Shown here one piece after another: positions 28,146-40,138 of a DNA stretch of 64,000 nucleotides; position 1 is the stretch's first letter; every line of letters starts with the position of its first letter. The stretch comes from Egibacter sp. (GTDB taxonomy: Bacteria > Actinomycetota > Nitriliruptoria > Euzebyales > Egibacteraceae). The notes under the pieces are model-generated. The model did not search any database. It was not told the origin of the DNA and saw only the letters and a program-made list of their open reading frames with translations. The stretch covers positions 39,463 to 103,462 of the forward strand of contig PWFH01000148.1 of the NCBI GenBank assembly GCA_003553795.1. The letters are read 5' to 3'. Both the position numbers and the translations under genes were made by a program.

Positions 28146-28159
28146 TGGAAAGGATTCCA
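28146..28159. promoter_or_regulatory. candidate LacI-family operator
   Basis: TGGAA-AGGA-TTCCA has perfect 5-bp arms and lies 76 bp upstream of the preferred lacI start. Size and position suit a LacI-type autoregulatory site, although the usual central CG is absent. Confidence 0.4.
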
Positions 28160-28301
28160 ATGGCAGTGTGCGCCAGCGTCGACGGCGCCGTCAAGACCCC
28201 ATCGGACCCACCCGCGTTGGGCGCCCCGGGTGCCGCGCCCCGCTACGCTCGGTCGGGTCGACGGCGCCGGTGTCGCGCACCGGGAGCGAGGAGAGGGGCA
28301 C

Positions 28302-28949
28302 GTGGAGCGCAGCACCGCGGGACGCCTCGCGCCGATCGTGCCCGTCGCCGTCGCGATCTTCGTCTTCGGCACGATCTACGGCGCGAGCCAGGCGGGGGTC
28401 ACCCCGCCTGGCCGCACGGTCGCCTCCTCGGCCCTGGTCTTCTCCGGTGCCGCGCAGTTCACCGCGGCGGGGCTGCTCGCCGCCGGCGCCGGGGCCGGCG
28501 TCGTCGTCGGCACCGTGGCGGTCCTCAACCTGCGCCATCTCCTGCTCGGGGCGGTGCTGCGCCAGCGTCTCGAGGCGACGCCGCGCCAGCGGGCCGCGCT
28601 CGCGCTCTGCCTCATCGACGAGACCGCCGGGCTCGCGCTCGCCGACCGGCAGGAGCCATTGCGCACCTACGTCCTCGCCGGCGTCGCGTGCTACCTCGCC
28701 TGGGTCGGGGGCACGGCGATCGGAGTGGTCGGAGGGCAGGTCGTCGGCGATCCGCAGCTGGCCGAGGCGGTCTTCCCCGTGCTCTTCGTCGGTCTCGCCG
28801 CCGCGGCGATCCGCGGCCGTGGGGACGCCGCACGCGCGGTCGGCGCCGCGCTCGTCACCGTCGCTGCGGTCGCGCTGCTGCCGGGGCTGGGCAACCTCGC
28901 GCCGATCGTCGTGGCGGTCGCGCTCGCGAGCGTGGGGCGACGCACATGA
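28302..28949 (+). CDS. azlC: AzlC-family branched-chain amino acid exporter subunit
   Basis: 215-residue membrane protein of the AzlC family, the large subunit of a two-component amino-acid exporter. Several hydrophobic helices are visible; typical motifs are SALVFSGAAQFTAAGLLAAG and VLNLRHLLLGAVL. GTG 28302 follows a GAGGAGAGGGG site. The partner azlD overlaps its end by 4 bp. Export of branched-chain amino acids is known for some homologues; the real substrate is not shown. Confidence 0.85.
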   Translation: MERSTAGRLAPIVPVAVAIFVFGTIYGASQAGVTPPGRTVASSALVFSGAAQFTAAGLLAAGAGAGVVVGTVAVLNLRHLLLGAVLRQRLEATPRQRAALALCLIDETAGLALADRQEPLRTYVLAGVACYLAWVGGTAIGVVGGQVVGDPQLAEAVFPVLFVGLAAAAIRGRGDAARAVGAALVTVAAVALLPGLGNLAPIVVAVALASVGRRT

Positions 28950-29239
28950 CGTGGCTGCTCATCGGCGGGCTCGCCGCGGTGACCTACGGCAGCCGCGTCG
29001 TCGGGCTGCTCGCCGTGCCCCAGGTCACCGGCCGGCTCCGCGACCTGCTCGAGCGTCTGCCGGCGCCGCTGTTCGCCGCCCTGGCCGCGCTGCCCCTGCT
29101 CGCCGACGGCGCTCTCGCGCCGCCGCCGGTGCTCGCGGCGGTCGCCGGTGGCGTGCTCGCCGTGCTGCTGCGACGCTCGCTGCTCAGCGCCCTGCTCGGT
29201 GGCCTCCTCGGCTACCTCCTCGCGACGACCCTGGGCTAG
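28946..29239 (+). CDS. azlD: AzlD-family exporter small subunit
   Basis: 97 residues with three or four hydrophobic helices and the AzlD start pattern WLLIGGLAAVTYGSRVVG. It overlaps azlC by ATGA and would form the two-subunit exporter with it. Size and context are typical. Confidence 0.83.
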   Translation: MTWLLIGGLAAVTYGSRVVGLLAVPQVTGRLRDLLERLPAPLFAALAALPLLADGALAPPPVLAAVAGGVLAVLLRRSLLSALLGGLLGYLLATTLG

Positions 29240-29251
29240 ACGGGAGGCCGC

Positions 29252-30595
29252 ATGACCGGCGACGTCCACGCGCCGACGAGGGCGCGCCGCGCGGCCGCAG
29301 CGGAGGTCCTCGCCGGACTCGAGGACCTCCTCGGCGACCTCGGCGCGACCTACCGCGACCTCCACGCCCACCCCGAGCTCTCCGGTCACGAGCGTCGCAC
29401 CGCCGAGGTCGTCGCCGACGCGCTCGCCGCGGCCGGCTGCGAGGTCACCACCGGCGTGGGCGGCCACGGCGTCGTCGGGGTGCTCACCTCCGGCGATGGC
29501 CCCACCGTCGCGCTGCGCGGCGACATGGACGCCCTGCCGATCCGCGAGGCGACCGGGCTGCCGTACGCGAGCGCGGTGACCCACCGCCGCGCCGACGGCG
29601 TCGACGTGCCGGTCATGCACGCCTGCGGGCACGATCTCCACACGACGTGCCTGCTCGGCGCCGCGCACCTGCTCGGCGCGGCCCGCCACGCCTGGCGCGG
29701 GCGCGTGCTCTTGCTCGCCCAGCCCGCCGAGGAGAGCGTGAGCGGGGCGAAGGCGATGGTCGCCGACGGGGTCTTCCGGCGCTTCGGTCGGCCCGTGGCG
29801 ATCCTCGGCCAGCACGCCACCCCGGCGCCCGCCGGGTTGCTGCTGCACCGCGCCGGGCCGCTCTACGCCGCCAACGCCAACCTCGAGGTCCGCCTCCACG
29901 GCACGGGCGGGCATGGAGCCCGGCCCGAGGGCACCGTCGACCCCTTGGCGATGGGCGCCTACGTCGTCACGCGCCTGCAGGGCATCGTCGCCCGGGAGGT
30001 CGACCCGCGCCAGCCCGCGGTCGTCACCGTCGGCTCCTTCCACGCCGGCGCGCGGCCGAACGTCATCGGCGAGGAGGCCGTCCTCGAGATCACGACGCGT
30101 GCGCCCGACACCTCCGGGGTCGAGGCCCTCGTCGCCGCCGTCGAGCGCGTCGTCCACGCGGAGGCCGCGGCGGCGGCCGCGCCGCGCGCGCCGGAGGTCA
30201 TCGTCACCGAGGCCACCCGGGGCCTCGTCAACGACCCCGACGTCGTCGCGCGCGTGCGCGCCCTGCACGCCGCGGTCCTCGGTGAGGGGGCCGTCGCCGA
30301 GCAGCCGGAGGTCCGCACGACCTCGGAGGACTTCGCCGAGCTCGGCGCGCCCGGCGCCGACGGGGGGAGCGACGAGCCGATCCCGCTCGGCTTCTGGTTC
30401 CTCGGCATCACCCCGGCCACGGTGTGGCAGGCCGCGGGGGGCGACTCCCTCACCGTGCGGGCCGCGGCGGTGCCCGGCACCCACACCCCGCGCTTCGCGC
30501 CCGACCCCGAGCCGTCGCTGCGCGCCGGGGTCGCCGCGCTCGCCACCGCCCCGCTCGCGCTGCTCGATCCCGCTGCGGCTGCCCCGGCCGGCTGA
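29252..30595 (+). CDS. M20-family amidohydrolase
   Basis: 447 residues, peptidase M20D/amidohydrolase type (N-acyl amino acid or hippurate hydrolases). Metal-ligand motifs: RGDMDALPI, HACGHDLHTT, QPAEESVSGAKAM and, late, the His of a TSEDFAELG region. The dimerisation domain lies between about residues 205 and 320. Cytoplasmic, no signal peptide. It follows azlD by 12 bp, so the trio may release and export amino acids, an inference from position only. Confidence 0.85.
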   Translation: MTGDVHAPTRARRAAAAEVLAGLEDLLGDLGATYRDLHAHPELSGHERRTAEVVADALAAAGCEVTTGVGGHGVVGVLTSGDGPTVALRGDMDALPIREATGLPYASAVTHRRADGVDVPVMHACGHDLHTTCLLGAAHLLGAARHAWRGRVLLLAQPAEESVSGAKAMVADGVFRRFGRPVAILGQHATPAPAGLLLHRAGPLYAANANLEVRLHGTGGHGARPEGTVDPLAMGAYVVTRLQGIVAREVDPRQPAVVTVGSFHAGARPNVIGEEAVLEITTRAPDTSGVEALVAAVERVVHAEAAAAAAPRAPEVIVTEATRGLVNDPDVVARVRALHAAVLGEGAVAEQPEVRTTSEDFAELGAPGADGGSDEPIPLGFWFLGITPATVWQAAGGDSLTVRAAAVPGTHTPRFAPDPEPSLRAGVAALATAPLALLDPAAAAPAG

Positions 30596-30621
30596 GCCCG
30601 GCGGGCGGAGGCGGCCTCAGC
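30591..30621. terminator. hairpin between convergent genes
   Basis: GCTGAG and CTCAGC arms enclose a GC-rich loop of about 19 nt and include the stop codons of both convergent genes, so it can serve both strands. Confidence 0.45.
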
Positions 30622-30904
30622 GCAGGAAGAGGAAGGCCGCGAGCCAGGCGGCGAAGAGCGCGATGAGCAGTCCCCGCAGCTGCGGGCGGTTCGCGAGCCC
30701 GGGGTCGCCCTCGCGCTGACCGAAGCCGACGATGCCCACGACGACGCCGGCGAGGGCAGGGGCGAGGCCGCGCGTCGAGCCCCCCAGCAGGAGCGCGAGG
30801 CCCACGAGGCTGTTGCCCGCGCCGAAGACGATGAGGCCCCAGCCGAGCACGAAGCCCCAGTCGGGGCCGCCGCGCCCGGCGCGGGAGCGGGGAGTCCTGC
30901 CCAT
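30617..30904 (-). CDS. small three-helix membrane protein
   Basis: 95 residues if started at ATG 30904, which has GAGGAG 7 bp upstream; a GTG at 30910 is also in frame but abuts that site. Three hydrophobic segments, a basic N-terminus and a C-terminal helix LLIALFAAWLAAFLFLR. No family recognised. Separated from PEP carboxylase by a strong terminator, so likely transcribed on its own. Confidence 0.6.
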   Translation of the reverse strand: MGRTPRSRAGRGGPDWGFVLGWGLIVFGAGNSLVGLALLLGGSTRGLAPALAGVVVGIVGFGQREGDPGLANRPQLRGLLIALFAAWLAAFLFLR

Positions 30905-30916
30905 CGCCACCTCCTC

Positions 30917-30940
30917 GGCCCGGCCCCGACGGGCCGGGCC
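30917..30940 (-). terminator. terminator of PEP carboxylase gene
   Basis: GGCCCGGCCC and GGGCCGGGCC form a perfect 10-bp stem with a 4-nt loop (CGAC), 11 bp after the ppc stop. No T-tract, as is usual in actinobacteria. Confidence 0.7.
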
Positions 30941-30950
30941 GCGAGCCCGC

Positions 30951-33671
30951 TCAGCCGGTGTTCTGCAGCCCGGCCGAGAGCCCGGCGACGGTCATCTTCA
31001 CGATCGACTCGTCGAGCTCGTCGCCCTCCTCGCCACGGGCCCGCAGGCGCGCGAGCGTGCTGATCTGCAGCAGCGAGAGCGCGTCGACGTCGGCACGCCG
31101 CAGGGCGATCGCCGACTCGAGCGCCGGCTGGCGCTCGAGGAGGTACTCCTGGCTCGTGACCTCGAGGATCATCCGCTCGGTGCGGTCCCACTCCTCGACG
31201 ATCAGCGCGGTGATCGCGTCGTCGCCGCCGAGCTCGAGGGCGTGCTTGCCGAGGATGCGGTCGGCCTTCGCGAGGCTCATCTCGGCCATCTCCAGGACCG
31301 GGGCGAAGAACGGCCAGTCGCGGCGCATGACGCGCAGCAACTCGAGGCCGCCCTCGTCGCGGGCGATCTCCTCGAGACCGGTGCCCACGCCGAACCAGCC
31401 GGTGAGGTTGACCCGGCTCTGGGACCAGGCGAAGACCCAGGGGATCGCCCGCAGGGAGCTCAAGTCCCGCGCCTTCGTGCGGTGGGCGGGCCGCGAGCCG
31501 ATCTGCAGCTGGCCGATCTCCTCGTAGGGCGTGGCCTGGGCGAAGTACTCGGCGAAGCCCTCGGCCTCGATGAGGTCGCGGAAGGCCCGCTCGCTCGTCT
31601 GCGCCATGCGCTGGGCGACCTCGGCGTAGCGCTCCTCGAGGCGCCAGGCCCGCTCCTCGGCGTGGGGCACCGAGGTGGCGAGCACGGCGTTGACGGTGCG
31701 CTCGAGGTGGCGCCGGCCGGTGTTGACCGAGCGATAGCGCGAGAAGATGACCTCGCCCTGCTCGGTGACCTTGAAGCGGGCGTCGACCGAGCCGCCGCCC
31801 TGCCCCCGGATCGCGCGGTTGAGCGGCCCGCCGCCACGGCCCATCGAGCCGCCCCGGCCGTGGAAGATCACGAGCCTGACGTCGTTGCTGCGGGCCCAGC
31901 GCGCGAGCTCGCCCTGGAGGTAGTGCAGCGCGACGTGGGCGGCGAGCAGGCCGGCGTCCTTGGCGGAGTCGGAGTAGCCGATCATCACCTCGAGCTCGCG
32001 GCCGCGCGCGTCGAGACGCGCCTGCTCGGCGGGCTGGGCGAGGATCTCGTCGAGGACGTCGGGGGCGCGCTCGAGGTCGGCGCGGGTCTCGAAGAGCGGG
32101 ACGACGGTGAGGTAGAACTCCGGGTGCTCGGCGGGCGGGACCGCCGCGGTCGCGAGCGCGCGGACCGCGAGCATGTCGGTCGCGCTCGTCGTGAACGAGA
32201 TGATGTAGCGGTGGCAGGCCTCCCAGCCGTAGCGGCGCTGGAGCTCGGACATCACCCGGATCGTGTCGAGGACCTCGCGGCCCTCGTCGCTCGTCGGCGC
32301 GGTGCCCTCCGGCCAGCCCTGCTCGGCGAGGCGCGCGAGCGCGTCGGCGTCGTCGGAGACCCCGGGGGAGAGCTCCTCGAGGACGCGGGCGTGGACCCCG
32401 GAGTGCTGGCGCACCTCGAGGGAGGCGAGGTGGAAGCCGAAGCTCTCCGCGCGCCAGCGCAGGTCCTGGATGCCGCCGTAGGCCAGACGGCGGTTGCCGG
32501 CCTCGAGCAGGGAGCGCTGGATGAGGTCGAGGTCGGCGATGAACGCCTCGGGCCCCTCGTAGGCGTGCTCGACGCCCTCGCGGGTGGCCGCGAGCCGGTC
32601 GGCGGCGTAGACGAGCTTCTCCCGGTGGAGCATGTCGGGCAGGGTCACCGACAGGGTCTCGGCGCGCTTGGGGAAGCGCTCGCGGTCGGCGGCGAGGCTG
32701 GCCTCGAGCTCCTCGCTGACCGGTGCGCCGTGGTGGGTGCTCGCCGTCATCGTCCAGGCGAGCTCCCGGGTCGAGCGCTCGAGCCGGGTCAGCGCCTCGT
32801 CGGCGTGGAGCCGGCCGGTCTCCCGGGTGACCTCGGCGGTGACGTAGGGGTTGCCGTCACGGTCGCCGCCCACCCAGCTGCCGTAGCGCAGGAAGGCGGG
32901 GCTGTGGGGCGCGCGCGCCCCGACCGTCGGCGCCTCGAGGGCGCGGTCGACCTCGCGGTAGACGTCGGCGGCGACCTCGTAGACCTGGTTGCTGAGCACC
33001 GCGAGGACGCGGCGGACCTCGTCGATCGGCCGAGGGCGGTCGGCGCGGAACGGCCGTGTGCGCCACAGCCCGGTGATCTCCTCGACGAGCCGTCGGCGGA
33101 TGTCCTGCACCCGCGCATCGTCGACCTCGATGTCGTCGTAGCGCTTGAGCTCGGCGGCGACCCGGCGCAGCCCGTCGGTGATCGCCCGGCGCCGCGCCTC
33201 GGTGGGGTGGGCGGTGAAGACCGGGTGGATGCGCAGCCGGTCGACGAGCTCGTGGGCGCCGTCCTTGCCGACGAGCTCGGAGACCTCGCTGAGCCCCGCG
33301 ACGACGCCGTCGTCGTTGACCTGGCCGTTGCGACCCTTCATGCGCTCGGTCTTGAGGCGCTGGCGGTCCTCGGCGATGTTCACGAGCTGGCAGTGCAGGG
33401 TGTAGGCCTGCGCGAGGCGGTGGGCGTCGTCCGGATCGATCTCGGCGACCTGGGCGAGGAGCGGCTCGACGTCGAAGTCCCCGCTCTGGCGCTGGCGGAT
33501 CGCCGCGTCGCGCAGCCAGTTCATCGTCTCGACGAGGTCCTCACCCTCGGACTCCGCGAGCACGGCCTCGAGCACCTCGGTGAGCAGGGTGATCTCGTAG
33601 CGCAGATCGACCGGCATCGTCGGCGGTGCCTCACGGACTGGACGGTCGGTGCGGATCCTCATCGTCGGCAT
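30951..33671 (-). CDS. ppc: phosphoenolpyruvate carboxylase
   Basis: Anaplerotic enzyme converting PEP and bicarbonate to oxaloacetate. 906 residues from ATG 33671, which follows GGGAGGGG; the frame stays open further upstream but that part covers the intergenic region. Active-site motifs VFTAHPTEARR, GYSDSAKDAG and FHGRGGSMGRGGGP are intact. The protein ends with the conserved C-terminal QNTG. It is transcribed away from dnaE and ends in a strong hairpin. Confidence 0.96.
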   Translation of the reverse strand: MPTMRIRTDRPVREAPPTMPVDLRYEITLLTEVLEAVLAESEGEDLVETMNWLRDAAIRQRQSGDFDVEPLLAQVAEIDPDDAHRLAQAYTLHCQLVNIAEDRQRLKTERMKGRNGQVNDDGVVAGLSEVSELVGKDGAHELVDRLRIHPVFTAHPTEARRRAITDGLRRVAAELKRYDDIEVDDARVQDIRRRLVEEITGLWRTRPFRADRPRPIDEVRRVLAVLSNQVYEVAADVYREVDRALEAPTVGARAPHSPAFLRYGSWVGGDRDGNPYVTAEVTRETGRLHADEALTRLERSTRELAWTMTASTHHGAPVSEELEASLAADRERFPKRAETLSVTLPDMLHREKLVYAADRLAATREGVEHAYEGPEAFIADLDLIQRSLLEAGNRRLAYGGIQDLRWRAESFGFHLASLEVRQHSGVHARVLEELSPGVSDDADALARLAEQGWPEGTAPTSDEGREVLDTIRVMSELQRRYGWEACHRYIISFTTSATDMLAVRALATAAVPPAEHPEFYLTVVPLFETRADLERAPDVLDEILAQPAEQARLDARGRELEVMIGYSDSAKDAGLLAAHVALHYLQGELARWARSNDVRLVIFHGRGGSMGRGGGPLNRAIRGQGGGSVDARFKVTEQGEVIFSRYRSVNTGRRHLERTVNAVLATSVPHAEERAWRLEERYAEVAQRMAQTSERAFRDLIEAEGFAEYFAQATPYEEIGQLQIGSRPAHRTKARDLSSLRAIPWVFAWSQSRVNLTGWFGVGTGLEEIARDEGGLELLRVMRRDWPFFAPVLEMAEMSLAKADRILGKHALELGGDDAITALIVEEWDRTERMILEVTSQEYLLERQPALESAIALRRADVDALSLLQISTLARLRARGEEGDELDESIVKMTVAGLSAGLQNTG

Positions 33672-33701
33672 GGCGGGTCCCCTCCCAAGGCTCGCGGTCG
33701 A

Positions 33702-33715
33702 GCACGCTAGCGTGC
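33702..33715. promoter_or_regulatory. 14-bp perfect palindrome in the ppc upstream region
   Basis: GCACGCTAGCGTGC is its own reverse complement and lies 31 bp upstream of the ppc ATG. It holds a TAGCGT hexamer on each strand, the same -10 variant proposed at 51340. It may be an operator, overlapping -10 boxes, or both. Confidence 0.35.
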
Positions 33716-33827
33716 AGCCTCGCACGAGCCAGCGCGCGTGGCGAGTCTCGCTTGGGGTCGTTCGTCCGCTTCCGCGTGGACCGTTCGGCTGGTCGAGCCG
33801 CGCCGCGACCGGGCTGTGGAGCCGGGC

Positions 33828-33833
33828 TAGACT
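33828..33833 (+). promoter_or_regulatory. possible -10 box for dnaE
   Basis: TAGACT, the -10 form seen before other genes in this window, 122 bp upstream of the dnaE start. The -35 region (GCGACC at 17-bp spacing) is weak. Confidence 0.3.
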
Positions 33834-33955
33834 CCGCGCGACGGCACGCGCTACCGTGCCCGTGAACCACACGGCGGTGATTCCGCTTCCCCGCCCGCCT
33901 GTGGTCGCCGAGTCGACGACCGCCTTACGCCGCACGCGGGAGGAGCAGCGCAACC

Positions 33956-37441
<3,486 letters not shown>

Positions 37442-37478
37442 CCGACGCCACCTCACCGAGGCCACCCCCTCACGTCGA

Positions 37479-37484
37479 TAGACT
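37479..37484 (+). promoter_or_regulatory. -10 box of a probably leaderless scpA transcript
   Basis: TAGACT followed by eight bases and ATG at 37493. No ribosome-binding site lies between, matching the arrangement before the DksA-like gene. Confidence 0.45.
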
Positions 37485-37492
37485 CCGCTGCC

Positions 37493-38374
37493 ATGTCGTC
37501 CTACACCGTCTCGGTCGGCTCCTTCGAGGGCCCGTTCGACCTGCTCCTGCAGCTCATCGCCAGGCGCAAGGTCGACATCCACGAGGTCTCGCTCGCCGAG
37601 ATCACCGACGACTACCTCGTCGCGCTCGCCGAGCTCGAGGAGGTCGACCTCGAGGTCACCACGGAGTTCCTCCTCGTCGCCGCGACCCTGCTCGAGCTCA
37701 AGGCCGCCCGCCTGCTGCCCGACGAGACCGACCCCGAGCTCGAGGAGCTCGCCGTCGAGGCGCGCGACCTGCTCTACGCCCGGCTCCTCGACTACCGGGC
37801 GTTCAGCGCGGCGGCGTCGTGGCTCGGCGCGGCGCTCGTCGCCGCGGCGGGCTACCACCCGCGCGAGGCCGGCCTCGACGAGGACCTGCGGCGGCTGCGG
37901 CCCCCGCCCGAGCTCGGGGTCGACGCCGACGGCCTCGCCCGCATCGCCGCGCGCGCCTTCGCCGAGCGCCCGAGCCGCGAGGTCGACGTCAGCCACCTCC
38001 AGCCGGTGCGCATGACCGTGGGGGAGGCCGCCGAGCTCGTCGCCGGCGAGCTGCGGCGCGCCGGGGGAGAGGCGACCTTCGCCGAGGTCACCGCAGGCTG
38101 CCGCCATCCCGTCGAGCGCATCGTCTGCTTCCTCGCCGTGCTCGAGCTCTACAAGCACGAGGCCGTCGACCTCGGCCAGGACGAGGCCTTCGGCGACATC
38201 ACGATCGCCGCGCGCCGCCTCGACGCGGTGCACGCCGGGCTCGTCGTCGACGCCTACGAGGGTCGTCCCGCCGACGGCGACGGCACGCCCGACGGCGAGG
38301 CCCCGGCCGCCGAGCCGACCGCGCCGGCCGAGCGCGTGAGCGCTGCGGCCCGCGAGGGTGACGATGGCCGCTGA
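37493..38374 (+). CDS. scpA: segregation and condensation protein ScpA
   Basis: Kleisin subunit bridging the SMC dimer in the bacterial condensin. The N-terminal kleisin segment is typical (SFEGPFDLLLQLIARRKVDI), the C-terminal winged helix lies near residues 180-250 (TFAEVTAGCRHPVERIVCFL). 293 residues; the last 40 are a disordered Pro/Ala tail. It heads a chain of nine closely packed genes to der. The 3' end overlaps scpB by 11 bp with the start preferred there. Confidence 0.92.
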   Translation: MSSYTVSVGSFEGPFDLLLQLIARRKVDIHEVSLAEITDDYLVALAELEEVDLEVTTEFLLVAATLLELKAARLLPDETDPELEELAVEARDLLYARLLDYRAFSAAASWLGAALVAAAGYHPREAGLDEDLRRLRPPPELGVDADGLARIAARAFAERPSREVDVSHLQPVRMTVGEAAELVAGELRRAGGEATFAEVTAGCRHPVERIVCFLAVLELYKHEAVDLGQDEAFGDITIAARRLDAVHAGLVVDAYEGRPADGDGTPDGEAPAAEPTAPAERVSAAAREGDDGR

Positions 38375-39002
38375 GCCGACCGGCCGGCCGGCGATGCCGC
38401 CCGAGCCCGAGCTGCGGCGCGCCCTCGAGGGGATCCTCCTCGTCGTCGACGAGCCCGTCCCCGCCGATGTCGTCGCCGAGGCCCTCGACCTGCCGCGTGG
38501 TGAGGTCGAGGCCGCGCTCGCAGAGCTCGCGGCGCGCTACCGCGAGGAGGGCCGTGGCTTCGTCCTGCGCTCGGTCGCCGGCGGCTGGCGCCTCTACACC
38601 GACCCGGCGGTGGCGCCGGCCGTCGAGCGCTTCGTCCTCCACGGCCGCTCGGGGCGGCTCTCGCAGGCCGCCCTCGAGACGCTCGCCATCGTCGCCTACC
38701 AGCAGCCGGTGACGCGCTCGCGGATCTCCGAGATCCGCGGGGTCGACGCCGATGGGGCCGTGCGCTCCCTCGTCGCCCGCGGGCTCGTCACCGAGGTCGG
38801 CCGCGACGCCAGCCCCGGCCAGCCCCTGCTCTACGGCACGACGCCGGCCCTGCTCGAGCAGCTCGGCCTGTCGAGCCTCGAGGAGCTGCCGCCGCTGCCC
38901 GACCTCGGCCCCGACGGGCCCCTGCCCGCCGAGCCTGCCGCCGACGGCTACCGCGAGGCCCGCCGCGTGCTGTCCACCCCGCCAGAGGAGCCGCAGCCGT
39001 GA
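38364..39002 (+). CDS. scpB: segregation and condensation protein ScpB
   Basis: Winged-helix dimer that completes SMC-ScpAB. Segments LRRALEGILLVVDEPV and LSQAALETLAIVAYQQPVTR are diagnostic, followed by ISEIRGVDADGAVRSLVARG. ATG 38364 is preferred because GAGGG lies suitably upstream; GTG 38358, two codons earlier, is also possible. 212 residues. The stop overlaps the next start by 4 bp. Confidence 0.92.
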   Translation: MAAEPTGRPAMPPEPELRRALEGILLVVDEPVPADVVAEALDLPRGEVEAALAELAARYREEGRGFVLRSVAGGWRLYTDPAVAPAVERFVLHGRSGRLSQAALETLAIVAYQQPVTRSRISEIRGVDADGAVRSLVARGLVTEVGRDASPGQPLLYGTTPALLEQLGLSSLEELPPLPDLGPDGPLPAEPAADGYREARRVLSTPPEEPQP

Positions 39003-39757
39003 GCGAGCAACGCGTGCAGAAGCTCCTCGCCGCCGCCGGCGTCGGCAGCCGACGCGCCTGCGAGGAGCTCATCGCCGAGGGGCGGGTGACCGTCGGCGGC
39101 GAGGTCGTCGCCCTCGGCGCGAAGGCCGATCCCGAGCGCGACACCGTCGCGGTCGACGGTGAGCGCGTGCCGGTCAACCCCACCCTCGTCCACCTCCTGC
39201 TCAACAAGCCCCGGGGCGTGGTCACGACGGTCACCGATCCGCAGGAGCGTCCGACGGTCATGGACCTCGTGCCGCCCTCGCCCCGCGTCTACCCCGTCGG
39301 CCGCCTCGACCAGGACACCGAGGGGCTGCTCCTGCTCACCAACGACGGCGAGCTCGCCAACCGCCTAGCCCATCCGCGCTACGAGATCACGAAGACCTAC
39401 GTCGCGCAGGTGCGCGGCCCCGTCCGCCGGCGCGCCCTGCGCCTGCTCCAGGAGGGCGTCGAGCTCGACGACGGCCTCGCCCGGGCGCGCAGCGTGCGCG
39501 AGCTCGGGCAGTCCGGCGAGCGCGTCCTCCTCGAGCTCGTGCTCGCCGAGGGGCGCAAGCGCGAGGTGCGCCGCATGCTGTCGGCGGTCGGCCACCCCGC
39601 CGAGCGGCTCGCGCGCGTCGCGCTCGGGCCGCTGCCGCTCGGCGACATCGCGCCGGGCAAGTTCCGCCCGCTGCGCACCGACGAGGTGCGCGCGCTCTAC
39701 GCCGCCGTCGGCCTCGGCGGCGACCGCGACGACACCAGGGAGGGGAGCCCCGCGTGA
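38999..39757 (+). CDS. rluB: pseudouridine synthase RluB/RsuA family
   Basis: 252 residues: N-terminal S4 domain (QKLLAAAGVGSRRACEELI) and a RsuA-type catalytic domain with GRLDQDTEGLLLLTNDGEL, which holds the catalytic Asp, and EGRKREVRRML. Homologous to the scpB-adjacent enzyme of other actinobacteria, which modifies 23S rRNA. GTG start overlaps scpB; its end overlaps the chorismate mutase start. Confidence 0.92.
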   Translation: MSEQRVQKLLAAAGVGSRRACEELIAEGRVTVGGEVVALGAKADPERDTVAVDGERVPVNPTLVHLLLNKPRGVVTTVTDPQERPTVMDLVPPSPRVYPVGRLDQDTEGLLLLTNDGELANRLAHPRYEITKTYVAQVRGPVRRRALRLLQEGVELDDGLARARSVRELGQSGERVLLELVLAEGRKREVRRMLSAVGHPAERLARVALGPLPLGDIAPGKFRPLRTDEVRALYAAVGLGGDRDDTREGSPA

Positions 39758-40125
39758 CCCACGTGGCCGCGCTACGAGGCGCCACCACCGTCGAGGAGGA
39801 CGACCGCGACGCGGTCCTCGAGCGCACGAGCGAGCTGCTCGCGGCGCTCATGGAGCGCAACGCCCTCACGACCGAGGAGGTCATCAGCCTCGTCTTCACC
39901 GCCACCGACGACCTCCGCAGCGCCTACCCGGCCGAGGCGGTGCGCGCGGCGGGCATCGCCGACGTGCCGATGCTGTGCATGCGCGAGCTCGACATCGCCG
40001 GGCCGACGAACATCCCGCGGTGCATCCGCGTGCTCGCCCACGTCCACACCGACAAGCCGCGCGCGGAGCTGCGCCACGCCTACCTCCACGAGGCCCGGCA
40101 GCTGCGCAGCGACCTGCCCGAGTGA
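39754..40125 (+). CDS. aroH: chorismate mutase, AroH class
   Basis: Converts chorismate to prephenate, feeding TyrA encoded next. The 123-residue trimeric AroH fold is recognised from ALRGATTVEEDD, PAEAVRAAG, MLCMRELDIAG, CIRVLAHVHTD and LRHAYLHEA. The catalytic Arg, Cys, Glu and Tyr positions known from the Bacillus enzyme are all present. AroH-class mutases are less common than AroQ. It overlaps rluB by 4 bp. Confidence 0.92.
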   Translation: MTHVAALRGATTVEEDDRDAVLERTSELLAALMERNALTTEEVISLVFTATDDLRSAYPAEAVRAAGIADVPMLCMRELDIAGPTNIPRCIRVLAHVHTDKPRAELRHAYLHEARQLRSDLPE

Positions 40126-40138
40126 GCGGCGGCGCAGG

